From Adiantum capillus-veneris (lineage: Eukaryota > Streptophyta > Polypodiopsida > Polypodiales > Pteridaceae), in contig CM043957.1 of the NCBI GenBank assembly GCA_014529385.2, positions 64,850,003 to 64,914,002 on the forward strand: a DNA stretch of 64,000 nucleotides. The letters run 5' to 3'. A model generated the notes under the pieces. The model saw only the letters and a list, made by a program, of their open reading frames with translations. It was not told the DNA's origin and searched no databases. Made by a program: the position numbers and the translations under genes. Shown piece after piece: positions 32,284-44,326 of this stretch; positions within the stretch are counted from its first letter, which is position 1; each line of letters opens with the position of its first letter.

Positions 32284-35200
32284 TGTAGAAACGACCTTCC
32301 GTTAAGGTGGTTTCACAGCACTTGTAATCACAACAAGTCTGTACTTAGTACCCGACAATTTTTGGCCACTGAAATTGTTCCTGATATTGTGTGCATCAAT
32401 TGGTCTAATGAACGGATGCGACCAACACCTAGGGACTTCGTCGCGACACATCATTTCGAATTGGGCACCAGTGTCAGTCCCAGAGACTCATATTCTCCAC
32501 ATGTGGAATATGTCTCAAGTAAGGATGCCAGGAAAAATGGCATCCATCAAGTACGAGCTGTACTTGTGTGTGGAGGTAACTACGAACACTCTGCGATGCG
32601 AGTGAGAGGGACCCTCATTATCATGCTCCACACTGGCTAAACCAAGCTCCTTGAGTTCCTAGACCATGTTGTATCCCATGTGACAACATGTGCCAAATCG
32701 AACCCTACAAGTAGGTTCGTAACAGCAGAAGGCAAAAAGGTAGATTGGACACTTGGCCCAAAATACTTTGTGCCGACATGCCCTTGGCATGGCTCTGTAA
32801 CATTCAAGCGTACTTATACGTCTTGAAAAACCAAGTAAAGCATACTGAAAAAGGAATAACACCAAATCAATAGATGCGTACCTGGAGATTTGAACGGAAT
32901 GTTCACTTACCCGTATTCAAACGGAGAGGAGCACGTCTCCTACCTGAAAAAAAACAAACAGTATTGCACTGGAAACCATGGGTGTTGCCCTCGCAATCCA
33001 ACCCCTTTGGTTAACATCTACGTAGTCAAACCCCTTGGTAAGACCCTTTGTAGAAACTGCACAACTAGCAGGTAACGGTTATCAACATAGTCAACCGTAT
33101 ACATATTGATTGGAATCAACCAAAAGTTGAATTTGTCCACTACTGCGTGGTAGATTGCGAAATTCGTTCCTTGAAAGGCTAACTGGGAGAGATCAAACTG
33201 TGATCCTCAATGCCTATGGGATGATGTAGCAGTCACCCGCCGGGTCGTACCCCAAAACAATATGTCCATAGACACTCCGTAGTGCTATAGAGAGAACATG
33301 GAATCCACACAAGTGGACTACCTAGCTCTGGTGGACAGCCATGCTGTCACAACTGATTGCTGCATCTATACTTCCTTATATAGATCAACTGCTATGAGTT
33401 GAAGATTTATCAAAAACTCAACTTGAGTGTCGCACTGAAATCATGTAGTGCAAAAATGACACTGTAAACATCCTGAATGACAAGACCCTTGATGTCCATT
33501 AATGTTGATGTATACTTCCCTGGGTAGATCTGTTCACTCTTGAAAACAAGCACCCAAAGAATGTGAGCATTGGGATCTTACCCTAGGTCTGACAATGGCT
33601 CTTAGCCTGTGTGGCGCATAGCCCTTATGCAAATTAGTGTTCAATGGATGAACCGATGAAGACTAATTTGAGTAGCATCTTAGCCACGTGCTAGCTGAGA
33701 GTTAGAGCACCTTGGCTCAAGCTGACTCACGAGCAAAACATGTATCAAAAGCTTCTTAGAAGATTTTCATTATTCCCTTAAAGAGAGAGAGAGAGCAAGA
33801 AGAAGAGCATGCTGGGCTGAGGAACTTTCCTTAAGTTTTTAGAGTGTGTACCCAAGCTGTGTGCTCTTACGCATCTTATGCCTAACTTGCAGCTTATCGT
33901 ATAAGCATTCCACAGTTTTCCAGTATGACTCTCTCATCAAGAGAGGTAACAGAAAAAAACAAAATTCATTCCGACCCACCTACCTTGCAGGGGTCGTGAT
34001 TGTATGAGGACGACTTAGCATTGACACTTTGCCCGTGAAATAAGTCCTAGATTTAGGTTCCTTTTAGTGTTGTTGTGTGTTAATAGCAACCAACAATCAT
34101 GGTAAAAAATCCATCAGTTTGACAAAGTTGCGAGTGTGATAGCGGAAGCGTAATGCATGAAGTGGTAGAATTGAATCCACCTCGCTGGCATGCCTTGCAT
34201 GCAGAATTGTAAGCCCTTGCCGAGAGTGATGGCCTCAAACGTGAGAACCAAAACCATAAGTGCCTTGCACAGTTTAAACTAGTAGGGATTCTGTGAGCTG
34301 ATATTCCCTATTTTGCCAGTTTCCCAAACTTGTGTGCCAATGCCCTTGATTCCAAATCAATGGGCAGTATCGCGGCACAAGGGAGAAGCCTTGCTTCGTA
34401 TAAAATTGCCAAAGCACTTTGCTTTGCACAATGACAGTAATTGCCAAGTAAAGTGTAAACATGGAAAAAAAAAGAAAAACTTAAACTTGGCTAACCTGGT
34501 CGTTGTTGCTGCAACCAGTTGTCATGAAATTTGGAAGGAAAAACTCATTCCAAAACGGCTCATAGCCATATCTGCACAGACGCCCTCGTATAGCGTATAC
34601 ACCTGTCTGGTACATAATGAAATAACCTGCAATAGGAAATAACCTGCAAACACATTGCCTATTCCTTCCCAATTGTGTATGCTCATAGCATATGCCAAAA
34701 GTGGGAATCTTCAATGGCAGATGCCCAAATTGAAGCCGTGCTTCAGATAATTACTTTTGTTCGCATAGCCAACAGATGCTTCTGCTAGGTGTTAGTGCCA
34801 TTACCCATGACAAGGTACATGATGTGTGCGATGATGCATAAGTATAAACTCCATGCTTCACCATTTAGGATTGTCTCCATCGACTGACGTGCGGAAATAA
34901 TTTTCCGAAGAGCCATGCCCTAGCAAATTTGGAACCGCAAACTCAAAGATGGAGAAAGAAAGACTCCTGTCAATCTGCCTGAACTTCAAAACGCTGGCCA
35001 TGTTGAACATGTTTGCACCTTTTGTCAAATCTAACAGCAGGCCATGTCGATCTCCTTGAGATACTAAAACAGTGCCAATGTGCTATGCTTTGGCAGCAAA
35101 ATAGAACCGCTGAGGAGCCGTGCTCTGGAGCAAGGCGGTCGGTACTCAAGCTATGCTTGATTCTAATCTTGAAACCAATCATTGGACCCTTTCCAACAAC

Positions 35201-36287
35201 TTACGCATCAAATTTCTATTGCTTACGGTAATTATCACAAGCCGTGCTTGTGCTTTGTGTGCCGAAAGTGTATGCGCATTTGTTGCATGCCATAACTATA
35301 CAGTATATTCCAAAAAATTTGCCAAACAGATTCAAAAGCTATTGCATACCATATTACTGATGACGAATGCCGACCCGCCTTGCCGGCTTCTTGCACTTTG
35401 CATGATTAGATACTGACGTCAACTCGCCTTGCGAGCTTCTTGCTTTCGGTATGTAAACTTGTGCAAGCATTGAAATTTCTACAACTTTGTGACAAACAAA
35501 AATGCTAAAGGAACTCTACGTACCTTTTGGGAATTCGATTTTGGACTATGTCATGCAACCATGGCCAGTGCCTTGTCGATGCCCTTGCAAACGGCCTTCG
35601 GCGACCTTTCAGGCCTTTGCATTCCCTTGATTTCAGATGTGCTGCAGATCTGAAGTTTTCTGTTATGGTAGTGACATGCCTCGGAAAGCCAAAGGCGAGC
35701 ACCTTGGCTAATCCGCAGCTTTCATATCTTTTTTCAAAACTTCCCTGAAATTCTGCAGCTAGGAACTACCGTGCAGGTCTAAGGAACTACCTTGGTACCT
35801 TCATGATACCAAGGCCTTCCCATCCAACGAGCGTAAGCTCGTCTCTTAAATCGCCATGCTCAACCGGTGTGTACCCACCCTTGAGCCCTAAAATCTTTAG
35901 GGTGCCCACGCTTTGGGACACCCAGGTGAAAAAACCAAAAGTTTTGCAATCCGATGCTACCGCCGCAGGCGAGGATGATGACGATGCTCTTGCTATAGTG
36001 CTCCAACGACGGTGCCCAAGTGTCGAAAACTCACCCCCTGCCCAGCGCGCATCCAACGAAATCGAACTTGCAGGTTTTTGAGGTGGTCAACAGACCCCGC
36101 TTTCCCGGTTAAGAGACGCTGCACATGTGGTCCTCGATTCCCCAATCTTCATCTTCCTTGGCTCTGCAGGGACTGCTTCCCACGCCTGAGATTCATGCAA
36201 TTACCTCTAGCATGCTTCATGCATGGTGCCCATCTCCTTCCTCCTTCCGCAAGGCAAGAGCCATGCTCAGCCATGGCAATATGCACG

Positions 36288-36291
<4 letters not shown>

Positions 36292-36379
<88 letters not shown>
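36292..36379 (+). repeat. GA microsatellite near the primer site of the nested element
   Basis: GA dinucleotides for about 88 bases, 60 bases from the minus-strand primer binding site. Confidence 0.95.
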
Positions 36380-36382
<3 letters not shown>

Positions 36383-36439
36383 GAACAAGAGCATGCACTC
36401 CTTGAGACTCCACATCCCTTTTCTTTCTCCATGCCTCCT

Positions 36440-36453
36440 GAGCTCTGATACCA
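36440..36453 (-). promoter_or_regulatory. Primer binding site of the nested element
   Basis: GAGCTCTGATACCA in plus orientation; on the minus strand TGGTATCAGAGC follows the CTTACA end of LTR copy 2 after one base. Confidence 0.88.
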
Positions 36454-36454
36454 A

Positions 36455-36585
36455 TGTAAGACCGCAGGGGACTGGACCATGCAACTCTCCACCCAACCGT
36501 GCCATATATAGACTCCTAGACCCTAAATATAGCGCCCCTTGACCGCATGTCCATCCTGGCCCTTGGCCCTGCCCTTGTCCTGACA
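36455..36585 (-). mobile_element. LTR copy 2 of the nested short-LTR element
   Basis: 131 bp, same orientation as copy 1, next to the primer site, so this is the 5' LTR in element orientation. Unusually it is followed on its outer side by a purine-tract segment (36586-36599) that normally lies upstream of a 3' LTR. Confidence 0.88.
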
Positions 36586-36624
36586 TTACTCCCCCCTTGA
36601 AACGCTTCTCCAAGGGGGGAGTAA
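36586..36624. repeat. Head-to-head purine-tract junction
   Basis: TTACTCCCCCCTTG is followed by AAACGC and then TTCTCCAAGGGGGGAGTAA, an imperfect palindrome joining the outer flanks of LTR copies 2 and 3. Both arms are the sequence that normally flanks the 3' LTR. Confidence 0.85.
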
Positions 36625-36755
36625 TGTCAGGCCAAGGGCAGGGCCAAGGGCCAGGATGGACATGCGGTCAAGGGGCGCTATATTTAGGGGCTAGGAGTCT
36701 ATATATGGCACGATTGGATGGAGAGTTGCATGGTCCAGTCCCTTGCGGTCTTACA
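36625..36755 (+). mobile_element. LTR copy 3 of the nested element, inverted
   Basis: 131 bp reading TGTCAGGCC...GGTCTTACA in plus orientation, the reverse complement of copies 1 and 2. It ends exactly at the GGGAA target duplication. Confidence 0.88.
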
Positions 36756-36760
36756 GGGAA

Positions 36761-38091
36761 CAAGGGTTAGAATATAGACATGTGCTTAAGGATCTGTCTA
36801 ACATGGGGCCAAGGTTAAAGGGGTCCAAATGAGAGATGGTCTGTTAAAGAGAAATGCTACCTAATGGAGCTTAAAGATGTTATGGTTATCTTCATTAAAG
36901 ACCTCCAAAAGTTAGTGTTAAAAAGTCCTTTGATCTTACGAAAGCTAGGACTGACCTTGAAGTGGGAATCCTACCCAAGCATGAGGTGCTTGTCGGCTTG
37001 CTAAGTGTTAGTGGGAACATTGCCCAAAAGCTTAAGGTGCTTCTCACATGCTTAAATGACTAAGGTTCTTGAAGTGCTCAAGAGGCATCAAAGTTTCCAT
37101 GCTTGATTGACTAAGTCTTGAAGTATTCAATTCAAACTAAATGACTTAATAAGCATAAAAGACACATGTTCAAATGATCCTCCACATGTGGCCCTCATGA
37201 TGTGCTTGAATGCTATTGGATAGGTTTTAAAGAGGTCCAATGAGAATTTAAATACATAAAAATAAATAATAAAGTTCTTTCTCTCAAAGAAAAAAAAAAC
37301 ACATGTCCAAATGAAATAATTAAATAATACGAGAGAGAGAGAGAGAGAGAGAGAGGTGGACCAAGCATGAGAGGGGGGATATACTCTCCCACACACACAC
37401 ACATTCTCTCATTGTGTGGACTGCAAAGTGCAAGAGATCCATCTCCTTCTCCAAGCTTGTTGAGAAGTGGAGAGCCTACACCAACACTCTTGGCTATGGG
37501 ATGCAAATCCAACCAAGAGCTATGCTTCAATGCTTAAGATTGCCATCTTCTTCGTTTTGTTACTATGCTATTATGCTATGCTAAGTAAGAAGAGTGATGA
37601 TAAGTGAAGAACTTTTTTTTTTTGCTATGGATGATTCTTCTTCCTCTTCCCTACCCTCATTCCCCGCTAGCTCTCTCCACCTTCGAAGGTGTTTGAGGCC
37701 TTGGGACTGAGGCTTGGGATAGTTAATGCTTTTTGTAAATTTTATGTTATGCTCGTGATGCATGAAGCTTTCCATCTTCATAGTCACCAAGGTCACAAGG
37801 AACACAAAGATTGTATTGTAACAAGTCTCTCTTGATGGAAGAATTTATAATACAAATGCTTTTTGGAGGGGGGACCGGCTCCAAGTAAATCCGATCCTCA
37901 ACTATTGTCATGTTCTCTAATACTCTCTCTCTTGCATAAGTATTGTTCATGACAAGTTAATTAAGTACTATGTTCATGTTGCTACCATCAATTAATTTCA
38001 TCCTCTATGTTCTCAAAGTAATCTCACAAAAATGCTCACTCTATTCTCTTAATTTCTTTATTTTCAAAGTTCATAGGCCATTTCCATTACA
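36761..38091 (+). mobile_element. Second piece of the chromovirus 5' LTR
   Basis: Collinear with 43690-45094 of the 3' LTR, including the GCTTAAGGTGCTTCTC block, a short GA run (37332-37352), CCACACACACACACA, the CTCTCCACCTTCGAAGGTG block and GGCCATTTCCATTACA at the end. Confidence 0.92.
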
Positions 38092-38092
38092 T

Positions 38093-38104
38093 TGGTATCA
38101 GAGC
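38093..38104 (+). promoter_or_regulatory. Primer binding site of the chromovirus
   Basis: TGGTATCAGAGC, the plant initiator-tRNA-Met primer site, one base after the CATTACA end of the 5' LTR. Confidence 0.92.
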
Positions 38105-38504
38105 ATTTGGTTTCTCTTTTATTGCTTAAGAAGAGAGGTCCTTCAGTAGCCTATTAATGGTTGATTTTGTTAATATTAGGGTAAGTGGGACTGGGATCTA
38201 TTATCGATTTTGTTGAGCACACTATGTGGGATATGGTGCACACCTCGGGAGCTTTGGTCTTAATAATGGGGTCTTTTTAGACTTGCCTACGACTTTACCA
38301 TTATTGAGCCATAAGAAGTCCGAAGAGAGATATCCCTCGGTAATTCTGCTATGTTAGACCCACCCCACTACTCTATATAATTAACCAATTCAAGCTGTGG
38401 GTGTAGATACTTAAGTGCTTATTTTCAAAAGCTAAGAGGAGTAGCAACTAAGGTTTTGAGTTGCCAAAGAATTCACTAAGTAAACACCTTTAAGTATACT
38501 TAGC

Positions 38505-40430
38505 ATGGTTGACAATAATCAAGAGAGTAGAATGAACATTGATCACTTTGATTTTGCACATGAAGGTGCAATAAATGATGCCCCCATGTTTATCAATTAT
38601 CTTGTTACTAGGTTGTATCAAGCTATGGGCAACCCTACTTTGCAACGCGATAACTTCGTGCTTATGGGATTTCCCTTCCTCCCGAAAGGGAGAGAGAGCT
38701 TAGGAAGCTTCTTGATGAGACCCCCAAAAGACGACTCTCTCCCATACAAGAGGAGGAATCCAAAGAACAAGAAAGTAATGAATACCTAAGTTCCATTGAA
38801 GATGTGGCTCCACGAAGACGGCGGTCTAGAAGATCGCCAACTCCTCCCATGAGGAAACGGTCAACACATAGTCTTTCTCCTCGTCACTCCGAAAGGGAAG
38901 AGAGGAAAGGAAGAAAAGATCAAGAAAGATGTCACCCTCTTCTCCTTCTTCTTCACCTTCCTCCTCTCCCGACGAAAGCTATGGCTATTCTCCTAGACAA
39001 TACAAGAGAAAAGGACATTGCAAATAAAACCCTGCATAGCGAAGATCACAAAAGCTCAATAAGTTCAAAGAGGGAGGAAATAGTATCTCTTTTCTCACCT
39101 ATGATGGCACCTTTGGTGCCACCGAGACAGAGTATTGGCCTTCATCCAACAATTTGATGCGGCCTTTGGAGACGAGGGCTTCCTGGAGTCCTCCAAGCTA
39201 CACCATGTAGCTATGCACTTCCAAAAATCGGCTCGTCAATGGTGGGCTAGCCTTCGTGGCAACGGTGAAGCCCCAAAGACATTGAAAACTCTATGAGTTT
39301 CCATCATGAAGAAATTCCTTGCAAGCGATGCAAAGGACAAAGTACTTACCGAATGGTGCAGTTTGAAGCTTCTCTCACATGAGTCTATTTACAAATATGT
39401 GGACAAGTTTTGGGATTTACATCTCAAGGTTACTGTCTTCCAAAAGATAGACTTTGCCAAGAAAAAGCAATAATTTTGTGCGGGATTACCTGAAGAAATG
39501 GCCAAGTATGTCAACTCCCAACGGCTTGGTTCTATCACCGAAGTAATCCGCCACACCGTGGTTGCTTCCCGCACAATTTTCAACAAGGGGCTAGACGGTA
39601 TGTCAAACCCATGGAAAACAAAGACAAAAATGATGCAAAGGGAAAAACCAATGCCCAAAATTCTTCCCAAGGCACTTCTTACAACAACAACTACAACAAC
39701 AATAGGTCCAAGGAGAAGGGAGTTTACAAAGGTAAAAACAAACTCTCTCATGAAGAGCTTGAAGCTTTTTGCAAGGACCATAAGTGTTTTAAGTGTGGGG
39801 AGCAAGGACATGGCTATCGTTCTTTCCCCAAGAATAATGCTTGCAATGAGACTCCTAGGGCTTCCACCATCGAAGCTCCAAAAGAGGATGCTCATTGCAA
39901 AGGATCATCTCTCTCCTATGCTTGGGGAAAGGTAAGGGAACATGATGCCTTCATCTTGTTTGACCCTGGCTCTACTCACAACTTCATATCAATGGAGTTG
40001 GCCACCAAGTTGGGCATTCAAGCTTTTGAGATGGGAGATATTATAATGACTGACACGGCTTTTAAAGCATAACAAGCCGCCGTTACTCCCTTGATTGGGA
40101 AGTTGAGGCTTCATGCCCAAAGCTATGTCGACAAAGAATACTTTTTCATCTCTCCTCTCCAACATGAGGATGCTATTCTAGGGGCACTATGGTTTAATCA
40201 CATGGTTGCCAACATGAAGTTCCCTGAAAGAAGAATCTACTTCACCTATAGGGGAAAGAACATGTATATAGATCCTAATGAGTCCGGTCGTACTATACCA
40301 CTTGTAAATTCACCAGCTTTTGATAATTCAATGAAAAGCTTGATTTTTGCGTACATGATTTTGTCAAAGAATCCACTAATGATGCTAATGGTTTATCAAA
40401 AGAAAATGGTAGGAATCAAGAAGAGTTAGA
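38505..40430 (+). pseudogene. Chromovirus gag and protease relic
   Basis: Gag begins MVDNNQESRMNIDHF at 38505 and breaks after 38789. It resumes in the same frame at about 39132: VLAFIQQFDAAFGDEGF, FQKSARQWWASLRG, stop, IMKKFLASDAKDKVLTEW, stop, FCAGLPEEMAKYVNS, the pattern of a retrotransposon capsid region. In another frame follow a zinc knuckle CFKCGEQGHGYRSF, whose last Cys position is Phe (codon at 39824), and a protease motif ILFDPGSTHNFIS, where D-S-G has become D-P-G (39962-39970). A stop at 40070 follows. The missing zinc ligand and the changed active site indicate a dead copy. Confidence 0.88.
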
Positions 40431-40499
40431 CTTGTCTACTTTTCTAAATGGATTTCAAGATGTTTTCATTGATGACATCCCTATGGACTTACCTCCAAA

Positions 40500-41778
40500 A
40501 CGAGGGGATGATGACCATTGAATTGAGCTCCTACCAAGAAGCTCACCGCCTAACAAGCCTCCTTATCGAGTTTCCCAAGCTCAACAAGAGGAGATCATGA
40601 GGCAAGTACAAGAATTGGTAGACAAAGGGATGGTGAGGCCTAGCTCCTCTCCCTTTTGTTCTCCAGTCCTTTTAATGCAAAAGAAAGATGGTACATACCG
40701 TATGTGTGTGGACTATCGAGCACTAAACCATATCACTATCAAAAACAAATTTCCTGTGCCTCGGGTAGAAGATCTGTTTGATAAGCTACAAGGTTCGACC
40801 TACTTCAGTAGGATTGACCTAAAATGTGACTATCATCAAATAAGGATAGTGGATGAAAATATCCTAAAGACCACGTTTCGTACAACGTTTGGTCTTTATG
40901 AATATCTAGTCATGCCTTTTGGCTTGACCAATGCATCAGCCACATTCATCATTTGATGGAGAAAATATTTAGACCTTATCGCAAGTTCACTCGAGTGTTC
41001 TTTGATGATATCATCATCTACTCCAAGTCCTTGGAGGAACACAAGCAACATCTCCAAGTGATTTTTCGAGCATTGAGGGAGAACAAGCTTTTTCTCAACC
41101 AAAAGAAAAACGAAATTTTCCTTCAAGAGATTCAATACTTACGTCATACTATCTCTCAAGATGGTATTCGTATGGATCCATCAAAGTTAGAGGTAATAAA
41201 AGCATGGCCTAATCCAAGGAATCTACATGAGCTAAGAAGATTTATTGGTATGTGTGCATACTATAAACGCTTCATAGCAAAATTTTTCTCAAATAGCAGA
41301 ACCATTACATGACTTAACAAAGAAGAATGTTAAGTATTCATGGACTGCTAAGGAGCACAAAGCTTTTGACAAGCTCAAAGAGAAGCTTACCTCTCAAACA
41401 ATACTCATGCTTCCATATCTATCAAAGCCATTTGAGGTCCAATGTGATGGTTGTGGTGATTGCCTTGGAGCAGTCTTGCTTCAAGAAGGGCATGTCATAG
41501 CATATGGGACCTGAAGGCTCAATATGGATGAACAGGTCTTGGGCATTTATGAGAAAGAGCTTTTAGTTGTTCTACATGCCCTAGACACATGGAACCACTA
41601 TTTATTGGGGACTCCATTCATTTTACGAACAGACCACCAAAGTCTCAAGTACTTCATGACGCAAACCAAGCTTTCTGACAAACAAATGAGGTGGACAAAA
41701 TATCTTTCACAATTTTATTTTCATATTGCTCACATTGCTGGTGAGCACAATAAAGTGGCTTATGCACTTTCACAATGA
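40500..41778 (+). pseudogene. Chromovirus reverse transcriptase-RNase H relic
   Basis: RT blocks: [92 protein letters not shown] frame change near 40950 is followed by the active site VFFDDIIIYS (41001-41009). After another shift come RFIGMCAYYKRFI and, in a further frame, RNase H with CDGCGDCLGAVLLQEGH, a TGA at 41512-41514, then YEKELLVVLHALDTWNHYL, LRTDHQSLKYFM and IAGEHNKVAYALSQ. The domain order and wording are standard Ty3/gypsy; at least three breaks inactivate it. Confidence 0.9.
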
Positions 41779-43261
41779 CCAAAAGTCAATGCGGTGTCTA
41801 TAGCAACTCACAATGATCTATCTTCTATGATAGATGAGTATGCTATTGACCCTGATTTTAAAGATGTAATGTCAGCCCTTGCTTTGGGGAAGAAAGAGGA
41901 ACCATTCACCTTGCAGGATGGTTATCTTCTCCAAGGAAATAGGCTATGTGTTACCCACTCCCTTAGTGAGAAAGTCATGTATGAATCCCATGCTCCTCCC
42001 TATGCGGGGCATAGAGGCATTCAACCTACTCTTCGAGAAGTAGAGACGTACTTCTATTGGCCTACCATGAAAGTGGACATACAAGAGTATGTTTCAAAAT
42101 GTGTGGTATGCCAAAAGACTAAGTATGATAGAGGAAAGAAACCTGGAGTACTCCAGCCATTGTCCATCCCTAATTCACCATGGGAGAGTATATCCATGGA
42201 TTTTATCTTTGGATTACCCAAGTTTATCCATGGGAATACGGGAATATGGACAATTGTCGACAGGTTTAGCAAGCAAGCACACTTTATTCCTGTCAAAAAG
42301 ACTATTAAGACACACCAAATGACAACCATCTTCATATTTCAGATTTTCAAACACCATGGATTACCAACATCCATCGTGTCAGATAGAAGTCCTAGAATGA
42401 CCAGTAATTTCTGAAAAGGTCTCTTTGAAAATCTAGGTACAAAATTGAATTTCTCTTTGGCCTACCACCCACAAACGGATGGCCAAAGTGAGATAGCTAA
42501 TCTTACGATACTCGATCTACTAAAGACTTATGTTACAAAAGTAGATCAACGATCACAATGGGAGAAGTACTTGCCCCTTGTAGAGTATGCGTACAATAAT
42601 ATTGTCCATACTACTACAGGAAAAACATCTTTTGAGATCATAGAGAAAAATTCCTTGCTATAAGTACATGGGAAGATCTTCGCTTCTTATGAGTATAGCC
42701 ATGACCTACAAGAATCTTTTCAAAAGGTTAAGGAGGCTATATCCATCTCTCAACAAAGGTAAAAAGCTGCTGCTGACAAGCACAAAAGGGCCTTAATGTT
42801 CAAAGAAAATGATTGGGTCTCACTTAAGTTTCCTAAGGCTCAATTGAGGCAAACGATGGGCAAAAATCCTACGGGCCATCAAAAGTATTATGCTAAATTA
42901 GCAAAATGATATTATGGTCCTTTTCTTGAAGCCAATCAATGACATGGCTTATCAACTCAAGTTTCCCAACCATTGGCTCATACACAATGCTTTTCATGTG
43001 AGCCTGCTTAAGCCCTACAAAGGAGAGCCACCAATAGAACCAATTACTGAAGACCCTCCGGAAATCGAAGACCAAGAAGAGGTTCTACAACCCGAAGCTA
43101 TCCTTCGGCATGAAGACAAGGTACTACGGAATGGTAAGATTATCCAACGGTATCTTATTAAGTTCAAAAATTATCCATTTGAAGATGCTAGATGGATGCA
43201 AGGAATACAGCTTAAGGATAGTATGAACCTTGTTAATGCTTACAATGTTGCACTAGAGTAA
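41779..43261 (+). pseudogene. Chromovirus integrase and chromodomain relic
   Basis: The zinc-binding N-terminus has H-APPYAG-H and CVVC. Catalytic Asp, Asp and Glu are present in SMDFIFGLPK (42199), IVSDRSPRM (42382) and [10 protein letters not shown] (42490). Stops occur after NF at 42412, after NSLL at 42661 and more between 42760 and 42915. The C-terminal module (WLIHNAFHVSLLKPYKGEPP) leads to a chromodomain at about 43078-43200: PEAILRHEDKVLRNGK, then YLIKFKNYPFEDARWM. Chromodomains direct integration into particular chromatin in this clade. Confidence 0.9.
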
Positions 43262-43602
43262 GCAAATGTAAATGCTTTCTAAATGAGAAATGTTTTTGTC
43301 CTATAAGACTAATCCTCTTTTTTGCACAAATTTAAATAGTATGCATGCTTAGAATCATGTTCGTGATGACGACGTCACTCAAACACCAAGTAGAATTTGT
43401 CACTCTACTTTGGGAGTATGATATGGACTAAAGAGCAGACATGCTTGTGGCAGCTACGTCTCCCAAAGCACCAAATGGACTAGTCATCCATCCCGGAATG
43501 ATGTCGCAGGGTGAAAAAGAATCTTCTACCCACTAAGAAACGTAGACTAATGACTAAGACTTTATCTTTTCTACCTCATAGTCGAGGACAACTTTTTATT
43601 TC

Positions 43603-43612
43603 AAGAGAGAGG
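43603..43612 (+). promoter_or_regulatory. Polypurine tract of the chromovirus
   Basis: AAGAGAGAGG lies three bases before the TGTATAA start of the 3' LTR. Confidence 0.7.
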
Positions 43613-43615
43613 TAA

Positions 43616-44284
43616 TGTATAAAATCTAATATCTAACCAACCCAAATGATTTTCTTATATTAAACTAATCATTCAATTTGGGAGAATAAACAGGAACAAG
43701 GGTTAGAATATACACATGTGCTTATGGATATGTCTCAACACGGGGCCAAGGTTAAAGGGGTCCAAATGAGAGATGGTCTGTTAAAGAGCAATGCTACCTA
43801 ATGGAGCTTAAATACCTTAAGGTTATCTTCATTCAATACCTCCAAAAGTTAGTGGTCAAAAGTCATTTGATCTTAGGCAAGCTAGGGCTGACTTTGAGGT
43901 GGGAATCTTACCCAAGCATGAGGTGCTTGTCGGCTTGCTAAGTGTTAGTGGGAACATTGCCCAAAAGCTTGAGGTGCTTCTCGCATGCTTAAATGACTAA
44001 GGTTCTTGAAGTGTTTAATTCAAAGATAAACTCTCAAGAGGCATCAATGTTTCCATGCTTGATTGACTAAGGCTTAAAGTATCCAATTCAAACCAAATGA
44101 ATTAATAAGCATGAAAGACACATGTTCAAAAGATCCTCCACATGTGGCCCTCATGATGTGCTTGAATGCTATTGGATAGGTTTCAAAGGGGTCCAGTGAG
44201 AATTTAGATACATAAAAATAAATAATTAAGTTCTTTCTCTCAAAGACGAAAAAGAGGACACATGTCCAAATGAAATAATTAAAT

Positions 44285-44326
<42 letters not shown>

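Larger units (their letters stand above)
31093..36439 (-). other. Interior of the nested short-LTR element, no gene recognised
   Basis: No ORF on either strand carries a reverse transcriptase, integrase, protease or gag motif that I can identify. Features are an 89-bp tandem duplication (32106-32283) containing TGTGACAACCCGGTCACAC and a long GA microsatellite (36292-36379). The rest is unremarkable. Confidence 0.5.
30949..36755 (-). mobile_element. Short-LTR retrotransposon derivative with three LTR copies, minus strand
   Basis: 131-bp LTRs lie in direct orientation at 30949-31079 and 36455-36585. On the minus strand they read TGTC...CTTACA. A minus-strand primer site (36440-36453) adjoins the second, and a minus-strand purine tract (AAGGGGGGAGTAA) adjoins the first. 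A third copy, inverted, lies at 36625-36755. GGGAA at 30944-30948 and 36756-36760 is a perfect target duplication around the whole unit. The LTR copies differ at about 5 of 131 sites. The 5.4 kb interior shows no coding region with recognisable motifs, so it is either a large noncoding derivative or heavily decayed. Confidence 0.85.

Noticed and set aside
34313-34642. 109-codon plus-strand ORF and similar ORFs inside the nested element
   Set aside because: No motifs, wrong strand relative to the element, and length unremarkable for random sequence.
36012-36542. 176-codon ORF with an Arg-Glu run, and minus-strand Leu-Ser ORFs
   Set aside because: Driven by the GA microsatellite at 36292-36379 and running into the LTR; no protein family features.
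38093-38104. tRNA gene at the tRNA-Met-like sequence
   Set aside because: Only the 12-base complement of the tRNA 3' end is present, placed directly after an LTR: a primer binding site.
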